A stretch of DNA of 38,953 nt from Podaxis mareebaensis (Eukaryota; Basidiomycota; Agaricomycetes; Agaricales; Agaricaceae). The number at the start of each line of letters is the position of its first letter. The first letter of the stretch is position 1. Under the pieces are notes generated by a model. The model made no database searches. It had not been told where the DNA came from and saw nothing but the letters and a program-made list of their open reading frames with translations. Positions 21,568 to 32,314 of the stretch are shown piece by piece. A program made the position numbers and the translations under genes. The stretch is taken from positions 1-38,953 of the forward strand of contig JAEUWP010000440.1 in the NCBI GenBank assembly GCA_018524725.1. The letters are read 5' to 3'.

Positions 21568-22766
21568 GCTTATCTCATCAATTCCGTGCGACCCACAGCC
21601 TTATTTCTGGTGTGCAACCCGCGGCATCTCCTCCCAAAAATATACTGGTCCGAATAGCGAATTGTGCTGGTCGTAGGTACGCTGTAGCTCTTCCCCCTGG
21701 TCAGAACTTGATCATAGCTTTGCTTCCCGGTCTGGACCTGGTGGCATCTACATCGAAGGCCGAGAGTTTCGTTACCGATAAGTAAAAGCTGAAACGTGTG
21801 ATCACTCTGGGGGCAGATATACAGAATCCCTTAAATATTATGCTGGCTATTATACTCAAGTCCCAATGAAGTGGCTTTTGCATTGAGAACACTTCGGAAA
21901 CGCTATTATGCTTAGTTCAACGAAGTAGAGGTTACGACGCTGGAAGCTCCAGGCTGTGGAGACATACGTCGACAGTAATTATTCGGATTTGAGGTTAGCC
22001 CTTGGCGTCGAATGCACCATAGCCACTTGACCACTTGAGGTAAGGCGTAGCACCGCAATATCAGGAGCTACGTCTGCTTCTGCTCCAAATGAGACAGACG
22101 AAGAACCGACAATATCAATCGCGATAGTGAGCGGCCGATATCACCAAGCCACACTTCGTCTGCGGGAAGGTTTGGACCAGAGCTTTTGGCGCAGTTGCTC
22201 CCGTTCCGATTTTTTTCCTTCTGGGATTGTCGAGAACCTGTTCCCTTGTGATGCCAAGGATAGCATGATACTACTATGGCGTGCCTCGCCTTTTTCCAAA
22301 GACATCTATGAAGTGTTCGTATTGCCATTCGGTGGGCTGTATACAATAAGTATGGAGAGAGTTTGATCATAAGTCATGACGCCGCTCTCCCGGTCCAAAC
22401 GGAGAAAAGCTTGATTCCCACGTGGACGCCAAACAACATGCGTCATTCACCATAATCTCTTGCCAGATAACGTCCCGTAAATCAATTCTATTGGCTCATC
22501 GTTATGCATGGCTCACAGGACGCCCCGGGCAGTTGCTGCATTCCGTAGCATTATCCGGACTAGAAAGCAGGTGATCCACCTAGAACCATTAGAAGGCTGT
22601 AAACGTGGTAGGCTATGCTTATTTTGTAGTAACTTGGAGCTAACTTGTAGCGGGGAAACCGTGATGATCACTCAAGCATGCTACATACTTAACCCAAATA
22701 GCCCACCACCAACACTCTTTATCTCCCATCCTTTCTCCTCTACATCTACAAAGTGTACCATACACG
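21568..22766. other. intergenic, no supported gene
   Basis: A short plus-strand open frame at 22127-22366 has no start context or family signature. The last 80 nt (22680-22766) form a C/T-rich leader in front of the next gene. Confidence 0.4.
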
Positions 22767-23681
22767 ATGGCGTCAGCACCACCTTCTATCGCCCTCCACC
22801 AGGATGTCGCATCCCTATTCGCCGCTCACACCAGCGACTCTGCGACCAAACTCGCAGCTCTTATCAACCAAGAGATTGGCTCGGAGGGATATAAACCTGG
22901 CACCGCATCCCTCGACGCCCTCCTCTCCTCCATCATGAACCAACTTCTTCTCTCCTCTCTTGGTCATCGCGAGACCATAGACGATTACGTCACCTTCGTC
23001 AGCTTCGCCGCTCTCCAAATCAACAACGAGGCGACTCACCCCGGCACGATTTTGAAAGAGGGCGATGAGCGGCCGTATAAAGTCGCCCCGCTTCATCCAG
23101 CGAGTGGACCTGGTATCTTTGGCGAACATTTGTCCAAAGCACTGTTTGACGCGTTGTGGGGTGCGACTTCGCGGGCTTATACGGCGGACGAGAATGGCGA
23201 TCGTGAACTACCAAAGGAGTATTACTACAAGACCTCCGTTCAGAGCACGGTTCTCGCTCGGGCGTTTGCTCTCCCGGAAACGTTCAGGGATTCGTTGTGG
23301 AGGGATGTTGAGGATATTTTCGTTAAGGGATTGTTCTCAGGCGATGAGCAGGAACCTGGTGTGTTCATAGCCCTCACAGCGATTCTACTTGGTGCTGGAG
23401 AGGAGATTGAGGAGTATATGGGTGGGGAGCAAAAGGGAAAAGGGAAGGCATGGTTGTGGTATGACGACGTCAGGACTGAACCGGATGCGAGGTGGGGATG
23501 GAGGGATGTTGTTGAGGCTTTGAAAAATCAGCCTGGACCACGGATGGCAGATCGGCTCCCGGAGTATGTGAAGGACAACATTGAACTTGCGAAGAAACAT
23601 GTCATAGATGGGACGAAGGAATCTTGGGACAGTGAGAAAATCGCGTCGGAGGCGTTCAAGTGGGCTAGTATTGATTCATGA
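22767..23681 (+). CDS. uncharacterised 304-residue protein, single exon
   Basis: A 304-codon frame runs from an ATG in good context (cacgatggc) to TGA, with strong coding composition. The N-terminal third is helical and acidic (VASLFAAHTSDSATKLAALIN; LDALLSSIMNQLLLSSLG). The middle contains YYYKTSVQSTVLARAFALPE and FIALTAILLGAGEEIEEYMGG. The C-terminal third is rich in Trp and charged residues (AWLWYDDVRTEPDARWGW) and ends with a basic/acidic helix. There is no signal peptide, and no membrane helix apart from one weak hydrophobic segment. I do not recognise the family with confidence; the layout is loosely like fungal DUF3632-type proteins, which is a guess. It is probably cytosolic and all-helical. 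Confidence 0.75.
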   Translation: MASAPPSIALHQDVASLFAAHTSDSATKLAALINQEIGSEGYKPGTASLDALLSSIMNQLLLSSLGHRETIDDYVTFVSFAALQINNEATHPGTILKEGDERPYKVAPLHPASGPGIFGEHLSKALFDALWGATSRAYTADENGDRELPKEYYYKTSVQSTVLARAFALPETFRDSLWRDVEDIFVKGLFSGDEQEPGVFIALTAILLGAGEEIEEYMGGEQKGKGKAWLWYDDVRTEPDARWGWRDVVEALKNQPGPRMADRLPEYVKDNIELAKKHVIDGTKESWDSEKIASEAFKWASIDS

Positions 23682-24082
23682 AAGAGCTCAGGGGCTTTTT
23701 AGCGTGCGTGCTGCATATCGGTTATAGAATGAGACGCTTGGCGAAATGAATGTAATATATCAGTGCATACATGGTTACCGAAAGGCCTCAAGGCTGGATT
23801 CGGCTTTAAACTTAGTCAGTCCGCGATTGTGTTTTCTAGAGATTTGTACCTGTGTCCGAAGCCCATCGTCCAAATAGCAACCAATGCTGGGGCCTAGGCA
23901 ATGATACAATGCGTCTATCCACAAAACCATTGTCGTCGGCTTTGTCATCCCGAAACGGAAGTCAGGGACTCAGGGTAGACCTTGTTTGTGTTTGTTTCCC
24001 AGACACAAGGACATTGTGGACACAAGTAGTGTGGCATAATGGACAACAGTACACGGGGCAAACTGCGTGCAACGAGGAAAAA
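23682..24082. other. intergenic, 3' flank and promoter region
   Basis: No coding evidence. It contains the downstream region of the 304-residue gene and the promoter of the F-box gene. Confidence 0.5.
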
Positions 24083-24090
24083 TTTATATA
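24083..24090 (+). promoter_or_regulatory. TATA-like box of the F-box gene
   Basis: The sequence tttatata lies about 50 nt upstream of the ATG at 24139. This is consistent with a core promoter and supports that start. Confidence 0.5.
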
Positions 24091-24138
24091 GACCACGTTA
24101 AGTAACATGTTGAGCGCCCAAAGCCTATTTTTTCCGAC

Positions 24139-25879
24139 ATGACCGCCATACTTGATCTCCCCGAGAATATTTTTTCTAGCATCATTGGTTTCTTAAAGGT
24201 AACGCCCTTTCACTGGTTTCGTTTCCGGCAAGCACCGTTGCTTTTTTGCGAGGGCTTAGAGTACATGCTGACTTGCTCGATGACTAGCATGACCAGAAAC
24301 TGGGCCCGTTGCGCCTTGTGTGCAGATATTTCAACTACCTCGTCTGCGAGTCGATGTTCGGGACGATTGTAGTATACAGCTCGCTTTGTGGTCCTTCAGA
24401 CGACCCCGTGAAATGGGCTACCACGTCAGAAGGCCTGAAGACGACGAACAAGGAGTGTACACGCCTCATGCACTTGCTCAACACCCTCTATACCAAGCAA
24501 CTACCTACCGCACTTAGGCGCGCAAGGCATCTGAAGATCTGCGTCTGTGATTTATTCAGGCTGAGCAAGTCCATGTCGAATTCAGGAGGACAGATGTTGT
24601 GGCAGAGAGATGTGCAGCGGGTGGTACAGCATTTGATGCTGACATTCCCGACGATTATCAGGACTCTTGGGAATTTGGAGGAGACAACGTAAGTTCATCT
24701 GATCAATGTCATATGTGGCGTTGTTGACTATTGTCACCGCAGGCTCTATCTCAGCATCTACGACCCAGACGACTTCACCCGAAACATATCGGAAGCACTA
24801 TTGACGCTTCCACAACTTTCCACCCTCAACGTTAACTTCTCAGACTGGAATGCTTCCCACGCGCTCCCGATCGTGAGATCTCAGCGCTTGAAAACGACGA
24901 AGATATCATGGCCAATTGGTGAACCCGATCCAGTGTCCCCTCTAGGCGCGGAGCAGAGCTCGGTATATTCTGAGGTGGTTGGTGCTGGGGTGCAAGCAAC
25001 GAATCTGAGACGACTCGAGATCTGCGCAAAGTATCGGCCAAGCGTCAATTCCGGACTATACAGTTTTACTCCCATCCCCCAACTCGAGGAGCTGGTATTG
25101 GAAAACGTGCCAATTAGCCTTGATGGAGAGACTGTCATGGCCATGACGCGGTTGCGGAGCCTTAGGCTAGGAGGGTTTGATTGCTTGAACTGTGATCCAT
25201 ATGCTGGGGTCTGGACGAGTTTGAAGCTCGCGGGAAGGAAGTTGAGGATTGTGGGTGTTGATGTGGTTGGACAAGCGCTGGTCGACTATCTGGATTCATA
25301 CAAAGGATTGGAGGCTTTGGTCTTGAAGCTGAACAAGAATGCTAATGATCATTGTGTCAAGGAACTCTGCTCTAGGGGCTTGCGGTACCACGACGAGTCG
25401 CTCAAGTTTCTTCATGTTGATATAGACCGGGACTCGGACTTCCGTATCACTTGGTTTTTTGAGTATTGGTCCCAGTGGATTCCAGCGTTTTCGAACCTCA
25501 GGATCCTCAAGGTGACGACGTCGATGAACCTCCATTCCGAATTCGACTCGGGTTTGTTGGTTGTGAGTGTTCCCCTTCCGTCTTGTGGGAACACCACTGA
25601 GTTTGGGTCCTTTTCCAGAAAAGAGTGGCCGACATAGTCGCAAGAATACCAACATTGAGCAAGCTAACGATTGGCCATATACACGAAGACGATCCCAAGA
25701 TAGCCGAAGCAGTTTTAGCGAGTCTTCTAGAAGGGCATTCGACGCCGATGGACAAGCCTCTCCCGGTCGCACCGTCGTGTTTGCTGGTGATACAGAAATT
25801 CTCAAGCTTATTCCGTGTTGTGTTGCAAAGCGGGGAAGGATTGTATGGGTCCCTCAAGTTTGTTTCGTGTGGAAAGTAA
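24139..25879 (+). CDS. F-box protein with LRR-like C-terminal region
   Basis: Four exons, 24139-24198, 24297-24688, 24743-25562 and 25619-25879, encode 510 residues. The F-box is at residues 5-40: LDLPENIFSSIIGFLK, then across the first intron LGPLRLVCRYFNYLV. This is the typical L-P-x-E/x-I...L..L..VCR..N pattern that binds Skp1. The remainder has irregular leucine-rich segments (LPQLSTLNVNF; LRRLEICAKY; LEELVLENVPISLDG; LRSLRLGGFDCLN; LEALVLKLNKN; LRILKVTTSM; LSKLTIGHIHEDD), as in agaric F-box/LRR proteins. The inferred role is substrate receptor of an SCF ubiquitin ligase, acting in cytosol or nucleus. All junctions keep the frame and use good donors (gtaacg, gtaagt, gtgagt). Agarics have very large F-box families, so the target is unpredictable. 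Confidence 0.85.
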
Positions 25880-26395
25880 CCCGTTGTTTGAGACGGAGTG
25901 GGATTTAACGAGAATACAAAAATAGATTGATCCCCAAGGATGATTCCAATGTATAATGACACCGGATATCGCACGCGTATGTCAGTTCTGAGATCTGAGC
26001 GTTAAGCTATAAAAGAGACTTTGCAAGCAGCGACAGGGGAAGGACAGACAGCCGGAAACCCGAAACCCTCGGAGGACAGAATGTGCTTGGCATTGTTTGG
26101 ATCGAGAGCCACAGCACCCCAAAAAATTGCAAACGCGCGCCTTTGTGTCGACTGGGTATCAACCTGGCGGAAGCAACGCCTCATGACTAGGCCGTATGTC
26201 ATAGATTTACCCCGTAACGTGGCACAAGAGTACGCAGTCCAATTATAAATCGCAGGATGATGCTGAGGGCTGCGTTGATAGGCCGGTTGGCCAGGGGAGC
26301 TCCCTTGACTCCGTTATCTACGCAGGACGAGGCGTGGGGAAATGGGTTGGTCAAGGCTGCTCACAGAGTCCGAAACTTTGGGGATGATGGATCAA
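25880..26395. other. intergenic, no supported gene
   Basis: Open frames at 26002-26248 on both strands lack start context and family signature. Nothing else was recognised. Confidence 0.4.
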
Positions 26396-26402
26396 TATAT
26401 TA
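26396..26402 (+). promoter_or_regulatory. TATA-like box of the MYND gene
   Basis: The sequence tatatta lies about 45 nt upstream of the ATG at 26443. Confidence 0.4.
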
Positions 26403-26442
26403 ATGAGGTCTCCTCTATGCCGTGTCTTTGTTTCCCTCCACC

Positions 26443-28080
26443 ATGTCCCCTGCTCTCCTAAATTCCTCTGTCTTCTTCGACCCAAACGATCTCAACGACA
26501 TCGACGCCGTTCTACATTATGACGATGACCCAGTACATTCCACCCACGTTTGCATGAACTGCCGTCGAATTGAGTCGCCCGACAATGTACGTCGTGTTTT
26601 GACTTTACCGAGAACGCATATATTCAGTTGTGTCCCGTAGAAATTGATTCCTTGTACACAATGCAAGGCTGTCTTCTATTGCGACGTCGTTGTAAGTCAA
26701 TTTATTTTTGGGACTTGATCCTTGAATATGTTGTCTGACGCTTCGTAGTGCCTCAATGAGAATTGGTTGAATGGGAGCAGGGGTGCAGCTCGCCACAAGA
26801 ACGTTTGTAGGATCCTGCAGGTGCGGCCAGCATGTGTCTTCTCCGAGGCGGTCCTGATACCCTTGCCCAAGTAGCGCAGTCATAAGAAACGCCCTGCAAT
26901 GCAAGCGATTGCCAAGCAGTTCCCATGGGCACGCCAAACGCATGATGGTTCCTATGTTTTTGATCGTTACCGCGACTCGAGAGGACTTTTTGGGTGTGGG
27001 CCAAACTATGGATGGTGGACGGACGCACCGTGTTCGTGTGATGACCAAGTGGATTACATGTGGGGAATGCAGCTGCTGGAGGAAGAGCACGTAGGCGAGC
27101 GAGGATGGAAGCTTCCTGATGATGAAATCCCGTGGTTAGACTTTGAATCGACGGATATCCCTCCCCCTTCCGCACCACCCGCTTTCGAACATACGTGGAC
27201 AAGCTATTACAAGTGGCGCGGTCTACCTATGCATTCACCGGCTGCTCTTCTGCTGCACTGGCCGCTATCCATCTACCGCCTGCTCTATCAATTGCATTGC
27301 ATTTCCTCCGACATCCCTTCGGAACGGCGGAGTTTAACTGTTCACCTTCTTGGAGTGGAGAAGGAACTTGATGTCCTTCCAATGTACGTATTCTCCGTTG
27401 TTTTCTCGGTTCCCTCGCTTAGTCCTATATTTAGTTTTGGAGAGCTTGCGCTATTGATCCCCAACACAGATATTGATCTTGTGATGTTTGGTCCTGGTGT
27501 CTTCCGCCTCCTTATGGACGCAGAAGAGGACGAGGATTGCCTTGCCTCACAACCGTATGCATACACCTACACGGCACCTGACGCTAGTGGCGGTAGTACC
27601 ATCCGAATCTCTCTATCGGACTCTGGGCCAATTTGGGGTGACCATGAGATCCATATTCCCTCAAATCGTCCCGATGCCATGATTGCACTAAATGCCAATC
27701 TGGGTGGCTACAACCAATGGGAGCTCGCGTTGCTCGCTTCTCGTGCCTATAACATCCCTTTTGCTGTCACGGAACGCCAGGAAGTGAATATTGAACTCAG
27801 TCTCGCCGCGCTTCGGAGTCTGCCACGGGCACGGGCAACTATGTGGTCTCTGGTGGACTTGGACGAAAAGGAAGAGAAACGAATCAATAGGACGGCCAAG
27901 AAGACATTCACTTGGGGGATGAATCCGTTCATGTGCCCTGGCCCTCGACCTCAAAACCTTGGCGGTGGTCCGACAACACCCAACGGTTTCGAATTCATTA
28001 TAACTACCGGTGGACCAGATGAAGATGCAGAACCCATCGCGGTGAAGAAGCCAGGTCCTTCGTTGGACGACTATATGTAG
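26443..28080 (+). CDS. MYND zinc-finger protein with MSS51-like C-terminal domain
   Basis: Five exons, 26443-26586, 26641-26691, 26749-26820, 26875-27383 and 27435-28080, encode 473 residues. The MYND finger lies at residues 37-85 with all eight ligands: C37-x2-C40, C53-x2-C56, C62-x3-C66, H81-x3-C85. It is interrupted by two introns. The C-terminal half matches the mitochondrial splicing suppressor 51-like domain: LTVHLLGVEKELDVLPIFGE, LLIPNTDIDLVMFGPGV, then MIALNANLGGYNQWELALL and IPFAVTERQEVNIE. In yeast Mss51 regulates COX1 translation, but agaric genomes encode many MYND/MSS51_C proteins that need not be mitochondrial, and no clear targeting peptide is visible here. The third intron (26821-26874) removes an in-frame TAG, and the fourth (27384-27434) removes a segment breaking the conserved core. 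Confidence 0.85.
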
Positions 28081-28865
28081 CCTTGACTACGTGGTCCTTG
28101 CGATCTGAGAGGCTTATTTTACGATTACCATATCCACTTCTATTCTACAGACAACCATTGTATCAACGCAGTATGGCCACATTATGATCACATTTCTTCC
28201 GAAGCTCTAATTTACCGTGGCACGTACTTGAGCTTGAGCTGACATCATGAAGTAACGGTTGCCAAAAAAAGTATTTTACCAACTTGGGAGTTTGGCGGGA
28301 TTGTTGCTGGTGCTGATTGCTGTGTCTGTCAAGGAGATAAGATCCTATATATATGCGATTAAGGCCGAGCTGAAGATGCATATCTGCATACAAGCAGCAT
28401 TTCACGTATGATCACACTATCAAGTGAGAGAGGCCGTAGCGATGATTGAGTGGCTGTCATGCGGCCAACTGATTGTAAAGCCTATCGTTCTGATTAGGCG
28501 GCTCTGGGATGAAAAGGTGGCGGTCTGATACCGCCATCGAGCGGAAAAAAAACTGTCACAACCTGGCTTTGGTATATAGGCAATCCCCGCCGCTTGGGTC
28601 TTGGAGCTTGAAACTCAAAGTCGAGATGGGACTATACGGCAACTAGGTCCTTGTCTCACGGCCCAAGAGAATGTACCGCAAATCATGTTTGCCTCGTGTC
28701 CACAAAGATCAAGCCAGGAAACCATTTCAAGTAGTCCTAGTGTTCACCCAGAGGTCCGGTATTATCTCGCCCCTCCAGATCAGCCACAGCCTGTTACTAT
28801 CTCGCCCGGTGAGAGATACCATTTGGTCGTCACTCCATGAGCAGTCGGGTCATAATCTCATGCAC
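28081..28865. other. intergenic; small ORF at 28685-28840 not called
   Basis: A TATA-like tatatag at about 28573 precedes a 51-codon frame starting at 28685 (PEVRYYLAPPDQPQPV, then GERYHLVVTP). It might be a small gene, but nothing supports it beyond the frame. The rest shows no coding. Confidence 0.3.
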
Positions 28866-29325
28866 ATCTTCAGGTGGTGTTGGGGAACGTGAAAAGTGGG
28901 AACAATGTAATCTATCTTAGCCTCATATTCTCTCGCAATGTCGAGAGTAGATAGGCTCGCGGTGTGCCACAAGATAGACAGGGTCCAAATTGAGCTACAG
29001 AACGAAGCATGAAGTTTAGTCGAGAGGTAGGAGTCACGAGGAGGGACGCCTACAACTAAATGGAGGGACGGGATCCGCGCTCTCATAAAGGTCCTTGTGT
29101 CCGTCACATAGACCAGACTATGAAGGGGTACTCTAATAATAAGCCATTGGAGACGTAAGTTTCATGCCCCACAGGACGTCCCTCATTTGGCGTTTACTAA
29201 AAGTAGTTTGCCCAGAAGAAACGTTCTCTTTCGGGTCAAGGCTATTATAGCTTCCAAGTCCCCGTCTTCTGGCTCTACGGAGCGACGGCTGATATTATAT
29301 TAGGATTTGGCCGCTGGTGAGAAGA
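28866..29325 (-). pseudogene. decayed DUF6593-family gene
   Basis: On the minus strand two blocks match the intact gene at 29708-30421. One (about 29205-29325) corresponds to its exon 1: the ELALIRRRTFFSDR region is recognisable as an IIALTRKRTFLLG-like reading. The other (about 28866-29100) corresponds to exon 3: REYEAKIDYIVPTF, then HHLKM, against RKEYDGITDYIIPTF and QQLRM. Indels and stops separate the blocks, exon 2 is not recognisable, and no continuous frame can be drawn. Confidence 0.7.
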
Positions 29326-29707
29326 CTGGGGATTTTGTGTGCTGTTCTTGTCGAATGTCATATGGGTTATGGAATTGTTAATGAACGCGGCGGTGTGCTC
29401 AGGCTGCGTCCTACAGTTTGGCTACCTCGGAGTAGTACCAGCTGTGTGTTCTTGTTCGTGAAGCGCAAGAGTGACCGAGGAAAGCGTGGTCTAGATGAAC
29501 TGATACAGGCGACAACCCAAGTGAGGCCAAGACTACAGCCCATTGTCCCGCGGTAGCTGCAATTGTTAAACCATGGGCGTTACGTAGGGCGCATATATTG
29601 CTCGAATAACAGGGTACGTAGGACATTAGGCGGAACCAATCTAGAGGGGACAATACAGATAGTAGTTATACAGGTAATTGACCGTTTCTTCACGTCCATC
29701 GGGGTTC

Positions 29708-30421
29708 TTAGGAGCTGCCCGTGTTTACATAGTGACCCAAGAAAGTCCTGTTATCGCAGACTATCCCATCTGCTACGTTCGCCTCTTTCTCTTCCATCCT
29801 TAGCTGCTGTTCGAGCAGAAGAAAAGTGGGGATGATGTAGTCAGTGATGCCGTCATATTCCTTCCTAATGACGAGTGCAAAGGTGCTTATCGGGTCAGAA
29901 ACGACTTCGCGGTAGGCAACGGGATGAACGGGATCCGACATGGAGAAGAACTAGGAGGAAGGGGTGGGTGGTATCCTCGGATTTGGAGACAAAAGAGCGT
30001 GCTTACGGCTAGCCGATGAACAGGATGTACTCTCCAATAAAAATCCCCCTGTTCCGTGTGTATCATATGAACCGTACTACCAATTGAATGAGCGAGGAGG
30101 TGCACCAGTGTAATGTGATACTTACTATCCGTCATCCGCTTTATGCTCTTGAAGCACATCGCTCAGCTTCTGTTCCGCTCCTCCCTGGCGACGGGAAAAC
30201 CTAATCCTGTCCGAAAAGAATGTTCTCCTCCGAATCAAGGCCAATTCCTCTTTGGTGATGGCGTCTGTGACTTTCGTCTTCTGGGCCTGCGGGTCGGTAG
30301 TTGATACTGTGTATCGGATACGTCCATTGTCGAGGAGATTGGCGTTCAGCGTACTATTTTTACTGAACACAAGACGAGTAGTGAGGCAGTCTGGGTTGAT
30401 GAGGGTGATCCTGGAGTCCAT
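29708..30421 (-). CDS. DUF6593 family protein
   Basis: Three minus-strand exons, 30421-30126, 30076-30007 and 29950-29708, encode 202 residues. The N-terminus MDSRITLINPDCLTTRLVF leads into IRYTVSTTDPQAQKTKV, then EELALIRRRTFFSDRIRF, DVLQEHKADDG, QGDFYWRVHPVHRLAFFS, HPVAYRE and IRKEYDGITDYIIPTFLLLE. This is the beta-strand pattern (Y-x-V-x-T ... A-x-I ... G-x-x-Y-x-W ... P-x-A) of the basidiomycete DUF6593 family. The function is unknown; there is no signal peptide or transmembrane helix, so it is probably cytosolic. Intron 1 (phase 2) and intron 2 (phase 0) fall at the same places in the other copies. The exon 2 acceptor at 30077 was chosen because the later AG would create a stop. Confidence 0.8.
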
Positions 30422-31444
30422 TGGAAACGAGACGCGAGCACAGGTTGAGAGCTTGGAAATCTAGGATACAATTTAAATGGAATGCAACTTTAGTCCTAGC
30501 CACCTCACTGGCTCTAGTGTATGAGGCAGTGAATCTTCTTGGTATTTGCTTTTTCCGATCCTGCCGTCATTCGAAGACCTCATGAGCGTTATGGTATCCT
30601 CGGCCGAGAGTTGGGCTCCCCTTCCGGCGTTAAAATATGGATAAATGCGGTTGGCACGTGCGATGCTCGACAGGTGTGACATCGATGAATTGCATCGAGG
30701 CGGTGCAAGGAACCTCACCTCGAGTTTGACTTGACCGTGAGTGCTTATCGGCGGTTTGGACCAGCAAGTTGAGGTTGATTCTAAGTGTGCTAAGATACCT
30801 TCCTCCCCGCTAAGTCCGCCCTTACCTTGTTGCGGGGATCCTATTTCAACAATCCAACTTCCCTGAGGTTCCTATTTGAACGCGAATCAGTCAGAGTGTC
30901 GACAGCATCGAGGCTACATTCAAACTGTATTATAAAGTTTTGTTGATACTCAAGTTTCGCGCCTCAGCATGGAAACTCGCTCAGCAATCCTTAATAGTGT
31001 CCCAGGTTTTGGCCTTCAAATTTTTCAACAAGAGGGAGGCCCTTCGTGCCGCTTCCAGCGCAGGTAGATGTCTCAGGCCCTTCAGGCTCGCCAACAGCAC
31101 TGCTTTCGGAGAATTACCATCAGAAGTCCCGGGTTAGCACAGGATGTGCATCCTAGCCTGCTGGAAGGCAGTGCTTGAACACATTGGTTTTGTTCCCAAC
31201 CAAGCTCCTTCCCTTGCCGTGCAGCCTCTTCGGGTTTTTCTCATTCACTTGAGCCTCTTGACCTACGCAGCGCAGCTTCGCATCTGTGACAAAATCCGAC
31301 ACCCACGGAAGCAGTTTTTGTGGACAATCAATAAATTGGAGAGAATTTTAGTTTAACACTGGCAACTAGTCCAGCTACAGCATCACCTTTTATTGATCAT
31401 TCCCCACCTTTCCGGGAATATCACAACCAGAAGCGGACACCATA
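30422..31444. other. intergenic between divergently transcribed DUF6593 genes
   Basis: It contains the promoters of the minus-strand gene ending at 30421 and the plus-strand gene at 31445. Open frames at 30473-30718 (minus) and 30940-31356 (plus) have no recognisable features. Confidence 0.4.
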
Positions 31445-32185
31445 ATGCCGCTTCAGCCATCGCAGTCCCAAATTACTCTCGTCAATCCTTCATTCGACAA
31501 CGAGCCCGCTCTCGTCATTCTTCTTAGCCCAGACAATGTCAAACAAACAACGATGACCTGTCTCGGTGGCGGAGGCAGCAGCGACGTCCTTTATAAAGTC
31601 GAGTCCAATGCTTCATTGAGTAAATGCTCCGTGTTCCGGCCCAACTCTGAACTGGTTGCGTTGATCGAGCGGAAGGACCTATTTCCTGATAAGATCACTT
31701 TGGAGGGCGAGGAGAAGAAAACGATCAAGAGTTGGTTGCGGGGATATGGAACGTTCAAGGGATTGTAAGTATATTGGGCTTGCTCGCATTCAAAGGAACA
31801 AAAATATCTTATTGTAACTTTCAAGCCCAATTTCGTTCGAGAAGGATGGACAATTATATCATTGGAAGGCCAACATCGTTAATCAGCTCGCTGTAGGCCT
31901 GCCCCATATCTCATTCAATCCAGCCATATTGACAACCACTTCTGACCTACGAAGCTCTTCAGTGACAGTAACTCAGAACATCCCATCGCTTGGTTCGAAA
32001 GGTCCAAGAAGCGTGTCGTAGATGGTGTCCCAACTATTTTCCAAGCATGCTTGGCCCTCGAACCCGAGGCAATTGCCATCCAGGACGCAGTCATTGTGTC
32101 GTTCCTTGTTGTGGAACACAAACTGAGGACGGATGTCAAGGCGAGCAATCTACTCAGTGGTCGTGCAGCAGCATTTGTTGTCTGA
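31445..32185 (+). CDS. DUF6593 family protein
   Basis: Three exons, 31445-31764, 31826-31892 and 31955-32185, encode 205 residues. Visible landmarks: SQITLVNPSFDNEPALVILL, a Gly-rich CLGGGGSSDVLYKVES turn, SELVALIERKDLFPDKITLE, KSWLRGYGTFKGFPISFEKD, GQLYHWKANIVNQLALFS, EHPIAWFERSKK and a C-terminal helix (LEPEAIAIQDAVIVSFLVVE). The order and the GQxYxW and PIAxF motifs fit DUF6593. Both introns end in aag acceptors, less common than cag/tag, but only these keep the frame; the intron phases match the neighbouring copies. Function unknown; probably cytosolic. The extended C-terminal helix (VVEHKLRTDVKASNLLSG) is well conserved in this family. Confidence 0.8.
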
Positions 32186-32314
32186 AAAGCAGGGGTCTGT
32201 TGTCCATTCGAGCATCCGGTTCTTGCATTCCGAGGTCACATGTATCTACCATAAGTCAAACAGTCCGTTACACCACAAAGTGTTCCTTGGACAGAAAGAA
32301 AACTTGAACCAAAA

